From: UBA1926 sp036732005
GTDB taxonomy: Bacteria > Planctomycetota > Phycisphaerae > Phycisphaerales > UBA1924
DNA length: 64,000 bases
Direction of reading: 5' to 3'
NCBI GenBank assembly: GCA_036732005.1
Contig: DAINDF010000003.1
Span: 1 to 64,000 of the forward strand
Each line of letters opens with the position of its first letter. The first letter of the stretch is position 1. Shown one piece after another: positions 1 through 9,338 of this stretch. The notes under the pieces are model-generated. The model worked only from the letters and a program-made list of their open reading frames with translations, made no database searches and was not told the origin of the DNA. The position numbers were made by a program, and so were the translations under genes.

Positions 1-562
1 CGATGGTCGCAAAAAAGTATGTACAGTACCAGTCGAACAGGATGATCAGGGTGCCGGTGATAATGACCGCCACCGAGGCGAGAGCGTCCGCGACGTTGTG
101 AAGGAACGCCGCCTTGATGTTCACGCTCTCCTTCGACATCGTGTAGGTCAGAACGGCCGTCGCGGCATCGACAACCAGTGCAATGCAGGCGATGATGACG
201 ACCATCCAGCCGTCGATCTCGGGACGGTCGAAGGTGCGGTTGATGGCCTCAATGAGCAGATAGCCCGCGATGACCATGATGGAGGTGAGGTTAATCAGGC
301 CGCCGACCACCTCGGCTCGCCCGTAGCCGAAGGTGCGTTGCTCATCCGCGGGACGCCTGGAAATACGCCGAGCAATCAGGGCAAGGAGCAGTCCGGCTGC
401 ATCGCTGAAGTTATGCAGCGCGTCCGCGATCAGCGAAAGGCTCCCGGAGAGCACGCCCCCGATGACCTGGGCCGCAGTGAGCAGCAGATTAATGGCGACG
501 GCGATACCCAGCCGTTTCGATCCAATATCAGCACCGTGATTGTGGTGGTTCGTCTGTGTCAT
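1..562 (-). CDS. CDF cation efflux transporter, CzcD-like (C-terminus beyond window)
   Basis: Cation diffusion facilitator expected to export Zn/Cd/Co from the cytosol in exchange for protons. The visible 187 residues open with a short His-rich start (MTQTNHHNHG), then several membrane helices. Both intramembrane metal-site motifs of the family are intact: LIADALHNFSD in helix 2 (HxxxD) and FLHNVADAL in helix 5 (HxxxD). The ATG at 562 overlaps the stop of the upstream SRPBCC gene as ATGA, so the two are translationally coupled and this is the last visible gene of metal operon A. The C-terminal cytoplasmic domain lies outside the window. Family assignment is firm; the metal is inferred from context. 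Confidence 0.88.
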   Translation of the reverse strand, partial: MTQTNHHNHGADIGSKRLGIAVAINLLLTAAQVIGGVLSGSLSLIADALHNFSDAAGLLLALIARRISRRPADEQRTFGYGRAEVVGGLINLTSIMVIAGYLLIEAINRTFDRPEIDGWMVVIIACIALVVDAATAVLTYTMSKESVNIKAAFLHNVADALASVAVIITGTLIILFDWYCTYFFATI

Positions 563-1071
563 CGGCGCTCACCGCAGGCGATGCTTCCCTCCAGTCGCCC
601 AGCGAAGTACTCGAGCTCGACGAGCGTGTGGCGGTAGGCGGCCGACCTGAATCGGAGTAGTGTGCCGATGACGCGTTCGATCACCCAGCCGACAATGCCT
701 TTCGGAAACTCGCCCCATACGCGATGGACGAGCCGTACACCGTCGCCCTCGGGCTCGATCCGAAAGTCGCCGCCTTCCTTGACCCTGACACACATTCCAA
801 ACGGCTTGTAGATAGCCTCGCCGGTCCAAGAGAACGCACGACCCGGCCGCGTGTCGTGCACCGTCGCGGTGAGTTCGCCGGTCAAGGGACCGACACCTTC
901 GCGTTGCCACCAGCGCAGGCCATCATGGAGGGGCTGTTTGGGCTCGGTCAGTACCTCGGTGCCCTTGTGCTCGGGGTTCGATGGCTCCCATTCGCCCTCG
1001 AAGTCCGAGATCAGTTCCCATGCTTCAGTTGCGGTTGCTTCGGCATGGACGTTTGCGGTCACATCGATCAT
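559..1071 (-). CDS. SRPBCC / polyketide cyclase-like protein
   Basis: A 170-residue soluble protein starting MIDVTANVHAEATATEAWELISDFEGEWEP, the usual beginning of the START/SRPBCC helix-grip fold (an N-terminal beta strand, then a helix with AWELISDFE). Members bind hydrophobic ligands in a deep cavity, and the ligand here is unknown. The C-terminal amphipathic helix (TLVELEYFAGRLEGSI) is typical of polyketide-cyclase-like members. It sits between the His-rich lipoprotein gene (3-nt gap) and the CDF gene (ATGA overlap), so it is in the operon by position, but I see nothing tying it to metals. No signal peptide, hence probably cytosolic. Confidence 0.7.
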   Translation of the reverse strand: MIDVTANVHAEATATEAWELISDFEGEWEPSNPEHKGTEVLTEPKQPLHDGLRWWQREGVGPLTGELTATVHDTRPGRAFSWTGEAIYKPFGMCVRVKEGGDFRIEPEGDGVRLVHRVWGEFPKGIVGWVIERVIGTLLRFRSAAYRHTLVELEYFAGRLEGSIACGERR

Positions 1072-1074
1072 GGC

Positions 1075-1587
1075 TTATCCCTCAAGAGGCATCGAGCCGA
1101 CAGTGCGATTTCCGTTGACGGACTCGATCTCGATCCAGAGACTCGCACCGTCCATCGTCGAGGGCGATTCGGTCTGGCCGTGGAAATGGTCGTCGTGGGC
1201 GTCCGCCTTCGATTTCAGCGCGCCCGTCCCGGCCTCATCGCCGATCCAGAAACGCACGGTGGCGGGGATCGGCCCGGATTCGACTTCGAGATCGAGGTGC
1301 ACCTCCGATGATGGTCGGATGTCGCTGGACACTGAGACCGCCAGCTTCGTTCCGGCGATCGTCACGCTACCGAGAGACCGCATCTCACCGTGGTCATGAT
1401 CGTCGTGTTCACCCTCGGCGTGGTCGTGCTCCTCATGGTCGTCGCCGTCACCAGCGTGATCATGACCGTCGTCCGCGGTGTGTGTCTCGGCGGACTTTGA
1501 TTCTGAGGACTCCCCGCAGCCGGGTAACGAGATCGAAAGCGCGACGGTCGTGCTGGCGGCGGCGAGAATCTTGAAAAGGTCGTTCAT
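1075..1587 (-). CDS. His-rich metal-binding lipoprotein
   Basis: A 170-residue predicted lipoprotein. A hydrophobic N-terminus ends in a lipobox (SLPGC, Cys24). Residues about 36-67 are a dense His/Asp/Glu cluster (DDGHDHAGDGDDHEEHDHAE), followed by a beta-rich domain and a second short cluster (DAHDDHFHG). His-Asp runs of this kind bind Zn, Ni or Co in periplasmic metallochaperones and in the loops of ZnuA proteins. It lies 2 nt after the RND pump gene and 3 nt before the SRPBCC gene, so it is co-transcribed. A periplasmic metal sponge or delivery protein for the pump is inferred; I do not recognise the beta-rich domain as a named family. Confidence 0.7.
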   Translation of the reverse strand: MNDLFKILAAASTTVALSISLPGCGESSESKSAETHTADDGHDHAGDGDDHEEHDHAEGEHDDHDHGEMRSLGSVTIAGTKLAVSVSSDIRPSSEVHLDLEVESGPIPATVRFWIGDEAGTGALKSKADAHDDHFHGQTESPSTMDGASLWIEIESVNGNRTVGSMPLEG

Positions 1588-1589
1588 GA

Positions 1590-4500
1590 TCAGGACTCCT
1601 TCGAGGTGATGGTCTTGGGTCGGCGGAATATGCCCACGAGACGCGTGAGCACAGATGGGTGATCAGCGGGACGACGCTCAGGCTTGTGCCCAAAAACGAG
1701 CGAGTACCCCGCCGGAACAACGATCAGGTTCAGGAATGTGGAGGTCAACAGACCCCCGAGGGTGACGATGGCGAGGGGCGCGAGCAGTTCGCTGCCCGGT
1801 TCTCCCGCGGCGAGCGCCAGAGGGACAAGCCCGAGCGCCGCTGAGATCGCGGTCATCAGGATCGGCACAAGCCGTTCCATCGACCCCTGAACAATGGCTT
1901 CTCCGAGCGGCACACCTTCGTGCTGCATCAGATGGTTGTAGTGGTTGATGAGCAGGATGCCATTACGGACCGCGATGCCGAAGAGGGTTATGAAACCAAC
2001 AAGGCTGGCGATGGAGATCACCGGCGGGATATACGGGCCCCCGATGCCGACGAGGGCGAGCGTGTTTGCGATCGGGCCGCCCCCCTCGCTGATGTAGATC
2101 GCGGCGATGCCGCCGATCAACGCGAGGGGCATGTTGAGCATGACGAGCACCGCCGCCCGCATCGACCCAGTGGAGATCTGGAGCAGCATGAGCATGATGA
2201 GTGCGACGGCAATGCCCGCGACGAGGATCGTCCGTGACGCGGACTGCTGCGCTTCAAACTGACCTCCGTAGGACACGGTCATGCCAGCCCGCTGGACAAT
2301 GGGATCGACACGCTCCTGCACCTGGGCGACAAGGTCGCCCAGATTGGACCCCTCGGCCACATTGAGCGACACCACGGCTTTCCGTTGAGCGTTCTCGCGA
2401 GTGATCAGATTGCTTGATCGTTCCGGACCGATATCAGCGACATCGCTCAAACGAACGGTGGCCCCTCCCCGGCCACGGAGAAGCAGGTCTCGGACCTGCC
2501 GGAACGACTCACGTTCCTCAGGTGCGAGCCGAACGACGAGATCATACTGCCGAACACCTTGGTTGACGGTGTCCACAACCTCGCCATAGAGGGCTTCGCG
2601 GACTTGCTCCGCGGCGTCGGCGGGGCTGAGACCGACCGCCGCGAGTTCCGCATGGCGGTAGCGGATTGGCAAAGAAGTGATCAATACCTCTCGGTTGGCG
2701 TTGACATCACGAGCGCCCGGCAGGCCTTGGAGTTCGGCCTCAATCGCCTTGGCGACATCACGAAGCTCGGTCAGATTTTCACCGAAGACATTGATGGCGA
2801 TCGCCGCGGGCGTGCCCGACAGCACATGGCTGAGCCGGTGCTCGATGGGCTGGCCAACCATCGTGGTGATCCCCGGTACGGCCCCGAGGATGCGGTCGAT
2901 CTGTTCTCGCACCTCGAACCGGTCGCTCCCCGCATCAACGGTGACCTCGATCTCGGAGTTGCTGACCGGCTCGGCATGCTCGTCACGTTCGGCCCGGCCG
3001 GTACGCCGGGAGACGGAACGGACCCCGTCGATCTGGACGAGTTGCTTCTCGACCTCCGTCGCGAGCCGATCGCTCTCGACGATCGAAGTGCCGGGAGGAG
3101 CGAGCAGAAAGACCGTGAAGGTGCCCTCATTGAACGACGGAAGGAACGAGCTGCCGAACGTGCTCGCGAGCAGGAGTGCGCCGGCGGTCACGGCACCGGC
3201 GGTGCCGAGCACCCACGCCCGGTACCGAATGGCCGCTCGGAGTGAAGGCTCGTACGCCCTTTTCAGAAGGCGGACCAGGAATCCGTCTCGGTCCTCGTGC
3301 TTGCCTCCGAGTTTGCCCTTGAGAAGGAACCGGCACATCGCGGGCACGACCGTCAGGGCCACGACCAGCGACGCAAGGATCGAGATCATGTAAGTAAGTG
3401 CCAAGGGCTGGAAAAACCGGCCTTCGAGCCCCTGCAGGAAGAGAAGCGGCACGAACACCATGACGATGATGACCGTCGCGAAGACCATCGCCGGTCGGAT
3501 TTCGTTGCTGGCGTCGAAGATGACCTCAGTAAACGGACGCCGATCCGCCTCGGGGAAGGCCCGGTTCTGCTTCAAGCGGCGGAAAACATTCTCAACATCG
3601 ATGATTGCGTCGTCGACGAGCACGCCGATCGCCACAGTGAGCCCTCCGAGAGTCATGACATTCAGCCCGAGATTCAACGCATCCATCATCAAGAGGCCAA
3701 CGGCCATTGAGATCGGGATCGCGGTGAGTGTGATGAGCGTTGTCCGCAGATTCATCAGAAACAGAACGAGCACGACGAGCACGATGATGACCGCCTCGCC
3801 GAGCACCTTGGTCACATTGTGGACCGCCCGGTCGATGAAGTGCGACTGTCGGACGACATCGCGGTTGAGCACGACGCCCTCGGGCAGTGTCGGCTCGATC
3901 TGATCAAAGAGCGCATCAAGACTGTCGGTCAGGGCGAGCGTGTTCGTGCCCGGTGACTTCTGAATAGACAGCACTACAGCGGGTTCGCCCCCCTCAGAAG
4001 CGGTGCCCCGCTTGATCGCCGGCCCGAGGATAACCTCGGAGACCTGACCGATCGTAACGGGCACGCCCTCGTGATACTTGATGATCGTGTTGGCGATGTC
4101 CTCAGGGCGCGTCACCCGGCTCTGCTGACGGATCGGGATCTCGAAGTTGTCCACATTCACCAAGTAGCCGCCGCTCGCGGTGCTATGTGCTCCGCCCGCG
4201 GCCTCGACCACATCCGTGATGGTCAGGTCGTAGAGCCTCAGCCGTTCCTGATCGACATTGACCTGATACTCTGGTAGCTCGCCGCCGATCGCGACGACTT
4301 GGGCGACACCGGGCACCGCGAGGATTTTGTTACGCAGCTCGAACTCGCCGTAGGAGCGGAGTTGCATGGGGTTGGCCGAGCCGTCGGGCGACGACAGGGA
4401 GATCAGCATGATCTCGCCCGCGATAGACGTAATCGGCGTGATGAATGGCTCGACCTCATCGGGAAGGTTTTCGCGAGCGGTGACGAGCCGCTCAGAGACG

Positions 4501-4826
4501 AGTTGACGGGCATCGTAGAGGTCAGTACCCCATTCGAGGTCCACCCAGACGATACCGAGTCCGATCGCACTCGCGCTTCGGACACGGCGGACACCCGTCA
4601 TACCGTTGACGGCAGTCTCAATAGGGAAAGTGACATACTGCTCGACCTCGTCGGCGGCGAGCCCTCCGGACTCGGCCATGATCGTGACGGTCGGCGCGTT
4701 GAGTTCGGGGAACACATCAACGCTCATCCTCGGCAGGCGATAACCGGCGTAGCCGACGATCATGACCGCCGCGATGAGCACGAGCGTGGAATAGCGGAGC
4801 GAGAAGCGGATAACGGCTTTCAACAT
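1590..4826 (-). CDS. Heavy-metal efflux RND pump, CusA/CzcA family (operon A)
   Basis: Inner-membrane proton-driven RND pump of 1078 residues, normal for the HME class. It has helix 1 (about 12-30), a first porter domain, a helix 2-6 block, a duplicated second half and helices 7-12. The helix-4 proton relay reads GVLVDDAIIDVENV (Asp-Asp and Glu-Asn) after NVMTLGGLTVAIG. It lacks the DFG...DG form of Zn/Co/Cd CzcA proteins and is nearer the GG...AIG..VD pattern of CusA-like pumps, so the substrate cannot be fixed. The start is 3 nt after the adaptor gene, which fits one operon with the adaptor and TolC-like genes. Confidence 0.92.
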   Translation of the reverse strand: MLKAVIRFSLRYSTLVLIAAVMIVGYAGYRLPRMSVDVFPELNAPTVTIMAESGGLAADEVEQYVTFPIETAVNGMTGVRRVRSASAIGLGIVWVDLEWGTDLYDARQLVSERLVTARENLPDEVEPFITPITSIAGEIMLISLSSPDGSANPMQLRSYGEFELRNKILAVPGVAQVVAIGGELPEYQVNVDQERLRLYDLTITDVVEAAGGAHSTASGGYLVNVDNFEIPIRQQSRVTRPEDIANTIIKYHEGVPVTIGQVSEVILGPAIKRGTASEGGEPAVVLSIQKSPGTNTLALTDSLDALFDQIEPTLPEGVVLNRDVVRQSHFIDRAVHNVTKVLGEAVIIVLVVLVLFLMNLRTTLITLTAIPISMAVGLLMMDALNLGLNVMTLGGLTVAIGVLVDDAIIDVENVFRRLKQNRAFPEADRRPFTEVIFDASNEIRPAMVFATVIIVMVFVPLLFLQGLEGRFFQPLALTYMISILASLVVALTVVPAMCRFLLKGKLGGKHEDRDGFLVRLLKRAYEPSLRAAIRYRAWVLGTAGAVTAGALLLASTFGSSFLPSFNEGTFTVFLLAPPGTSIVESDRLATEVEKQLVQIDGVRSVSRRTGRAERDEHAEPVSNSEIEVTVDAGSDRFEVREQIDRILGAVPGITTMVGQPIEHRLSHVLSGTPAAIAINVFGENLTELRDVAKAIEAELQGLPGARDVNANREVLITSLPIRYRHAELAAVGLSPADAAEQVREALYGEVVDTVNQGVRQYDLVVRLAPEERESFRQVRDLLLRGRGGATVRLSDVADIGPERSSNLITRENAQRKAVVSLNVAEGSNLGDLVAQVQERVDPIVQRAGMTVSYGGQFEAQQSASRTILVAGIAVALIMLMLLQISTGSMRAAVLVMLNMPLALIGGIAAIYISEGGGPIANTLALVGIGGPYIPPVISIASLVGFITLFGIAVRNGILLINHYNHLMQHEGVPLGEAIVQGSMERLVPILMTAISAALGLVPLALAAGEPGSELLAPLAIVTLGGLLTSTFLNLIVVPAGYSLVFGHKPERRPADHPSVLTRLVGIFRRPKTITSKES

Positions 4827-4829
4827 GGC

Positions 4830-6305
4830 TCAATCCTCCCCTTCGTGGAACGTGCCATCGGAGTGGAAGTGGCCACCCTTCTGGATCGAACCGCTGGTGG
4901 CGAGCATCAGCTGAAAAGCACCGTCGAGGACGACCTCGTCGCCGTCACGAAGACCGCTGAGCAGGGCGACCCAACGCCCATCGTCGAGACCGAGGTCGGC
5001 CTCCATGCGGATCGCCTCGTTCGGGTTGCTCGGGTTGCGACGGAAGATGACGGGCGAGAGCCCATCACGCTGCACCGCGGCGAGCGGGATGGCGAGTTCG
5101 GGCGAAGCCGTCGAGTCGGTCACGATCTCGAGCTGAGCCGAGACGCCCGGTCGGGCCCAGGGCTTGAGTTCATCGGGTACGACGAACAGTTCGAGCGTGC
5201 GGTCGTTTGGATCGCCGGCAAGTCCGAGTGTGATCGTGCCGTCCATCGTCTCGGTCAGAGGCACAGCGCGTCCCGCGGCGGTCGGCGTCGGCGGGACGAT
5301 CCGGGCCGTGAGCCCGTCCCGCAGCACGCCCAGATCGCTTTGGAGCCCGGACGCCCGGAAGCGGAGCCGGTCGGGCTGCACGACGGTGACGACGGGTGTC
5401 TTCTCATCCGCCCACGAGCCGTTGGTCAGGCCCAGCATCTCCACGACGCCGGCTTCGGACGCAGTGACCTCGATCGCGGCGATCGTGGCCCAAACGGGCT
5501 CGGTCCCATGAGGCGTCTCGACGGTTCGGGCGAGTTCGTCCCTCGAACGCGAAACGACCGATGAGGCGGCATCGAGCAGATAGTCCAGGCGTGACCGGGC
5601 TGCACGGAGATCAGCAACGGTCTGCTGCCGGTCCGCTCCGAGTTCCGCCTTCTTTTCCATCACGTTGGCAAGGTCGGCTCGGGTGCTCGCGAGCGACGCG
5701 CGGGCCTGGGCAAACTCATCGACGCGGCCACCGCCCGCCTCGCGGACCGACTGCAACTGTTCGACCCGCTCGTTCCAGACGGCGACACTCTCGTGGAGGC
5801 TGTCCTCGTGCTGCTGGTGCGCCGCGAGCAGCGGCTCGAAGGTCTCAAGCCGTGCATCCAGCCGCTCGATCTGGGCCTCGGCGTCGGCCAGTTGCTGCTG
5901 CATCTCCCGCCATGACGGCGAATCGAGCTGGTAGAGCGGTTGGCCCGCTTCGACCCGGTCGAACTGCTCGACGAGCAGCTCAACCCGCCCGGGCACGGCG
6001 GTTCGGTACTCGCGTCGCGCCATGGGCAGGTACTCGAACCGGCCCGGCACGCGGAGGGTCTGCTCGACCCGCCGGCGCTCGACCTTGACGAAGCTGATGC
6101 CGAGGTTCGACCGCACCGCGGCCGGGATGGCGACACGGTCGGACCCGGTTGCCTCGGCCTCGGCCTCTGACGAGTGGTCGTGCCCATCCCCCTCGCCATG
6201 CTCGGCCTCGCTGGATGTCTTCGGAGATCCGCCATCGCAGGCGGCCAGTGTCAGCGGCAGAACTGCCGCGAGGGCGATCGCGATCGCCCGTTCCATGATG
6301 TTCAT
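4830..6305 (-). CDS. RND periplasmic adaptor lipoprotein, CzcB/HlyD type (operon A)
   Basis: Membrane-fusion subunit linking the RND pump to the outer-membrane channel. The 491-residue protein has a lipobox (LTLAAC, Cys23), then a short acidic/His segment (EHGEGDGHDHSSEAEAEA) that could bind metal. A beta-barrel/lipoyl half follows (VPGRVELLVEQFDRVEAGQPLYQLDSPSW), then a long coiled-coil hairpin at roughly 125-235, and the second lipoyl and beta-barrel halves. The C-terminus ends in another His patch (GHFHSDGTFHEGED). Its start overlaps the TolC-like gene as ATGA. Confidence 0.9.
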   Translation of the reverse strand: MNIMERAIAIALAAVLPLTLAACDGGSPKTSSEAEHGEGDGHDHSSEAEAEATGSDRVAIPAAVRSNLGISFVKVERRRVEQTLRVPGRFEYLPMARREYRTAVPGRVELLVEQFDRVEAGQPLYQLDSPSWREMQQQLADAEAQIERLDARLETFEPLLAAHQQHEDSLHESVAVWNERVEQLQSVREAGGGRVDEFAQARASLASTRADLANVMEKKAELGADRQQTVADLRAARSRLDYLLDAASSVVSRSRDELARTVETPHGTEPVWATIAAIEVTASEAGVVEMLGLTNGSWADEKTPVVTVVQPDRLRFRASGLQSDLGVLRDGLTARIVPPTPTAAGRAVPLTETMDGTITLGLAGDPNDRTLELFVVPDELKPWARPGVSAQLEIVTDSTASPELAIPLAAVQRDGLSPVIFRRNPSNPNEAIRMEADLGLDDGRWVALLSGLRDGDEVVLDGAFQLMLATSGSIQKGGHFHSDGTFHEGED

Positions 6306-7786
6306 CGGGATGCCTCCTCGGCGGGCGTGTCGCCTCGCGCCGCGGTGTGTGGTGTGGTTAAGGATGTGGTGTCATCGTCGGTCGCGGGCTCGACAGCAGC
6401 CGGCATTTCCGGCTCGTCCGGGCCGAGCAGGCGAGTGATCTCAATCGCCGCGTCGGTCTCGGCCAGACGAAGATCGAGCAGACGGCTCTTGGCCTCGAAC
6501 CGTCGCGTGACGGTTTCGAGCAAGAGCAGCGTGTTGACCTCGCCAAGGTCGATCAGTTGCTCAACTTCGGATGCCTGCTCGTCGAGCATCGGCACAAGGT
6601 CACGCTCGAACGCATCTCGCTGCGTTCGCGAGGCGTCGTACGCGGCACGGGCCATCGAGAGCTCGCGAGTCAGGCGCTCGAAGGTGGTCTCCGCCGCGGC
6701 CCGAGCCACCTCGCGGCGAGCCTTTGCTTCCGCGATGCCCGCCCGGTTGGCGTTGAGAATCGGTATCGGAATCGACACGCCAAGCAAGAGTCGGTCGTCG
6801 TTGTCCTCGCTCCCATAGCCCGTGCCGATGGTGATGTCCGGATACTGCTTGCGGACTTCCAGGCGGAGTGTCTCCTCGGCGACCTGATACTCGGCCCGCC
6901 GCACCGCGAGGGTGGTGTTCGCCTCGATGAGTCGCTCGATCGCATCGGCGATCTCGGCGATCGACGCGGGCGGAAGCGCCGGCAGCAACTCCACCGGGGC
7001 GTCCGGCGGAAGCCCCATCAAACCGAGAAGTTCGACACGGGCCCGGGCTTCTGCGAACACCGCCTCGGCGACATCCGCACGGGTCTCGACCAACTCGGCC
7101 CGCAGGAGCCGAGCCTCGACCCGCGTGAGTTCTCCCGCCGTCTCCAGCCGGTCGGTGATGGCGGAGATCCGCTCGACCTGACCGATCACCTCTCGCAGCA
7201 AGCGGAGCCGCTCGGACGCCGCGGACCAGGACGCCCAGGCCGAGCGAACCGCGGCCCGCGTGCTCCACTCGGCATCGACGATTCGCCGCAGCTCGGCCTC
7301 GTACGCCGCCCCGGCCCGATCCTTCTCGACGCCGAGCCGACCCGAAATCGGGATCGTCAGGCTCAGCGTGAGTCCGTATTCGAACGGCCCCGACGGCGAG
7401 AGGATCTCCGCCCCGTCGAAGCCGAACTGTGGGTCCTCCCACAGCCCCGCCGTCTCGAAGGTCGCGAGCGCGACGCCGGCATCGAGGCGAGCGAGCCGGA
7501 GGTCGGGGTTATAGAACAGGGCGAGCACTTCGCCCTCTGCGGTTGAGAGCCCGTCGTCCGGGTCGAACCGCTCCGGCACCTGGTTGCCGGCCTCGGAGAG
7601 CCGCTCAACGAAATCCGAGATGGGTTCAGTGGCAGCGAGCCGTGAGTCGAGCGCGGCCCGATGGTCGGCCAACTCCAGCGGTACCCGCTCGTAGGACTGG
7701 CAGCCCGCCAGCGCGATCAGGGTAACCGTCGAGCCGAGGCCCGGCAGCATGACCCGCGTTCGACGCGGGCGTTTCAGATTGTCCAT
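6302..7786 (-). CDS. TolC-family outer-membrane efflux lipoprotein, CzcC-like (operon A)
   Basis: Outer-membrane channel of the tripartite pump, 494 residues. The signal ends in a lipobox (LIALAGC). Two outer-membrane-efflux-protein repeats follow with the family's long helices. One landmark is the SIPIPILNANRAGIAEAKARREVARAA segment, whose P-I-x-N/D-x-N-x-G-x-I-A pattern marks the CzcC group. A Pro/Asp/Thr-rich tail follows. It overlaps the adaptor gene by 4 nt. It is the second gene of the operon, 85 nt after the small Cys/His-rich gene. Confidence 0.9.
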   Translation of the reverse strand: MDNLKRPRRTRVMLPGLGSTVTLIALAGCQSYERVPLELADHRAALDSRLAATEPISDFVERLSEAGNQVPERFDPDDGLSTAEGEVLALFYNPDLRLARLDAGVALATFETAGLWEDPQFGFDGAEILSPSGPFEYGLTLSLTIPISGRLGVEKDRAGAAYEAELRRIVDAEWSTRAAVRSAWASWSAASERLRLLREVIGQVERISAITDRLETAGELTRVEARLLRAELVETRADVAEAVFAEARARVELLGLMGLPPDAPVELLPALPPASIAEIADAIERLIEANTTLAVRRAEYQVAEETLRLEVRKQYPDITIGTGYGSEDNDDRLLLGVSIPIPILNANRAGIAEAKARREVARAAAETTFERLTRELSMARAAYDASRTQRDAFERDLVPMLDEQASEVEQLIDLGEVNTLLLLETVTRRFEAKSRLLDLRLAETDAAIEITRLLGPDEPEMPAAVEPATDDDTTSLTTPHTAARGDTPAEEASR

Positions 7787-7871
7787 TGTTTGTGATTCCT
7801 GTCTGGGTCCAAAGCGATGACAGCCGCAACGGACAACGCCGCCGCGGCACGCGCGAAGGAACAGACAGAAA

Positions 7872-8297
7872 TCAGATGGTCAGACGAACGCTCGCCACGA
7901 TCGCGAGCCTGTGGACCCCGCCGGGGTCAAACCAACGCGGCGGCATCGGCGGGCCGCGGCGACCAAGGCCGGTCTCCGCAAGGATGACGCCCCACGAGGG
8001 AGACATGACGATCGCGGGCGGCACATCGCTCCCAGTGTCACTCCGGGGCAGTGTCAGGAGTTCCGCGGTCGTGATCTCGACATCGGTACAACCGCAGTCG
8101 TGCTCATGCTCTCCCGCGGGCACGGGGAGTGGCCATGACGCATTGTGGCTGCACGAGGATTCGCAGTGATCGGACTCTGCGGGTGCGTGTTGATGGCCGC
8201 CTCCGAAGCACAGCACAGCCACGCCGCCAACACCGCCAGCGAGGGCGTTAAAGGCGATGATCGCGGTGAGCAGGATGGCAAGCGGGCGATACTTCAC
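7872..8297 (-). CDS. Small exported Cys/His-rich protein heading metal operon A
   Basis: A 141-residue protein of no family I can name. From a GTG start (VKYRPLAILL) it has one N-terminal signal or anchor helix to about residue 25. It then has metal-ligand-like clusters: CFGGGHQHAPAESDHCESSCSHNA and GEHEHDCGC, together about five Cys and six His. The Arg/Pro-rich tail ends SVRLTI. An in-frame start further upstream (8408) would add 37 residues before the signal and is unlikely. The same kind of gene heads operon B (15733-16173), which argues for a shared role in periplasmic metal binding. Confidence 0.6.
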   Translation of the reverse strand: MKYRPLAILLTAIIAFNALAGGVGGVAVLCFGGGHQHAPAESDHCESSCSHNASWPLPVPAGEHEHDCGCTDVEITTAELLTLPRSDTGSDVPPAIVMSPSWGVILAETGLGRRGPPMPPRWFDPGGVHRLAIVASVRLTI

Positions 8298-8303
8298 GCG
8301 TTT

Positions 8304-8326
8304 AGTATACCTCGGCTCTTGCCGAG
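8304..8326 (-). promoter_or_regulatory. Putative -10 box and adjacent 6-bp dyad upstream of operon A
   Basis: On the minus strand TATACT (8304-8309) is a near-consensus -10 box, followed after AAACGC by the GTG start at 8297. The predicted transcription start would fall on or next to that GTG, implying a leaderless mRNA. Immediately upstream is a perfect dyad, CTCGGC-AAGA-GCCGAG (8311-8326), where a regulator could bind. I see no good -35 box. Confidence 0.4.
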
Positions 8327-8531
8327 CGTTGCTTGAGATCCGGAGACCTGACCGAGATGGATCGATTGCCGGGACATCCCTGACACTGCCAAAATTATTG
8401 CAGGTCATCGAGGTTCAGTGCGGTTAAGGACCGTTCAAGGGGTTGCCGGGGCCTCGGGGAGCCCGTTCGCAGGACCCGCCATCCGGTGCCCGAGTCTCAC
8501 CACCAAGGCCAGCCATGCCCGTCGGGCACCC

Positions 8532-8695
<164 letters not shown>

Positions 8696-8735
8696 ACCTA
8701 CCTGAAACCGTGAGAGGACGTACCTACAGCAGAAA

Positions 8736-9338
8736 TCAGTTCTGGACCCCCGCGTCTCTGCTTGAGTCCGCCCAAATTTGAACGCCCCCACGAATCACAA
8801 CCGCGGCGACAATCGAACCGACCACGAGATCAGGAACGCGGCTACCCAATGCCATCACGAGAAGCCCAGCTACGATCACACCAGTGTTCGCGATGACATC
8901 GTTCTTCGAGAAGATCCAAGACGCTCGCATGTGCGCACCGCCCTCGCGATGCTTTGCGATAAGCCGGAGACAGATCAGATTTGCAACAAGCGCGACAGCC
9001 CCAGCCCCAATCATCAGATGACTCGTCGGCTCGCTGCCGAACAGCGCCCGGCGGATTACCTCGACCAACACTCCAAGACCCAGCGCGATCTGAAGGACGC
9101 CGCTCACTCGCGCTGCAGTCCGCTGTGCGCCGCCGGACCGGCTCGCCGCGTACAACGCGATGCCGTACACCGTGGCATCTGCCAGCATGTCAAGCGAGTC
9201 GGCCAGCAGCGCGGTGGACTCCGCGATCCATCCAACCATCACCTCGGCAACGAACATCACGCCGTTGATCGTGAGTAGCGCTATGAGCGTTCGCTGCTCC
9301 AGACCAACGGCATCCTTTCCACAGTCGCAGCCGCTCAC
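8736..9338 (-). CDS. Short CDF-like cation transporter, transmembrane domain only (operon B)
   Basis: A 200-residue integral membrane protein with a Cys-rich start (MSGCDCGKD) and about six helices matching the CDF transmembrane domain. Helix 2 has LLADSLDMLAD (DxxxD), and the helix-5 position has SKNDVIANTG where most members have HxxxD. The usual C-terminal cytoplasmic dimer domain is absent; the protein stops shortly after helix 6 (QIWADSSRDAGVQN). Small CDF-like proteins of this size occur next to czc operons. Its start overlaps the RND gene by 4 nt, so it is the last gene of operon B and mirrors the CDF at the end of operon A. Metal specificity is unclear given the changed site residues. 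Confidence 0.78.
   Translation of the reverse strand: MSGCDCGKDAVGLEQRTLIALLTINGVMFVAEVMVGWIAESTALLADSLDMLADATVYGIALYAASRSGGAQRTAARVSGVLQIALGLGVLVEVIRRALFGSEPTSHLMIGAGAVALVANLICLRLIAKHREGGAHMRASWIFSKNDVIANTGVIVAGLLVMALGSRVPDLVVGSIVAAVVIRGGVQIWADSSRDAGVQN

Noticed and set aside
98..637. Plus-strand frame over the first 600 nt
   Set aside because: It is antisense to a CDF transporter whose helices and metal-site motifs are clear on the minus strand.
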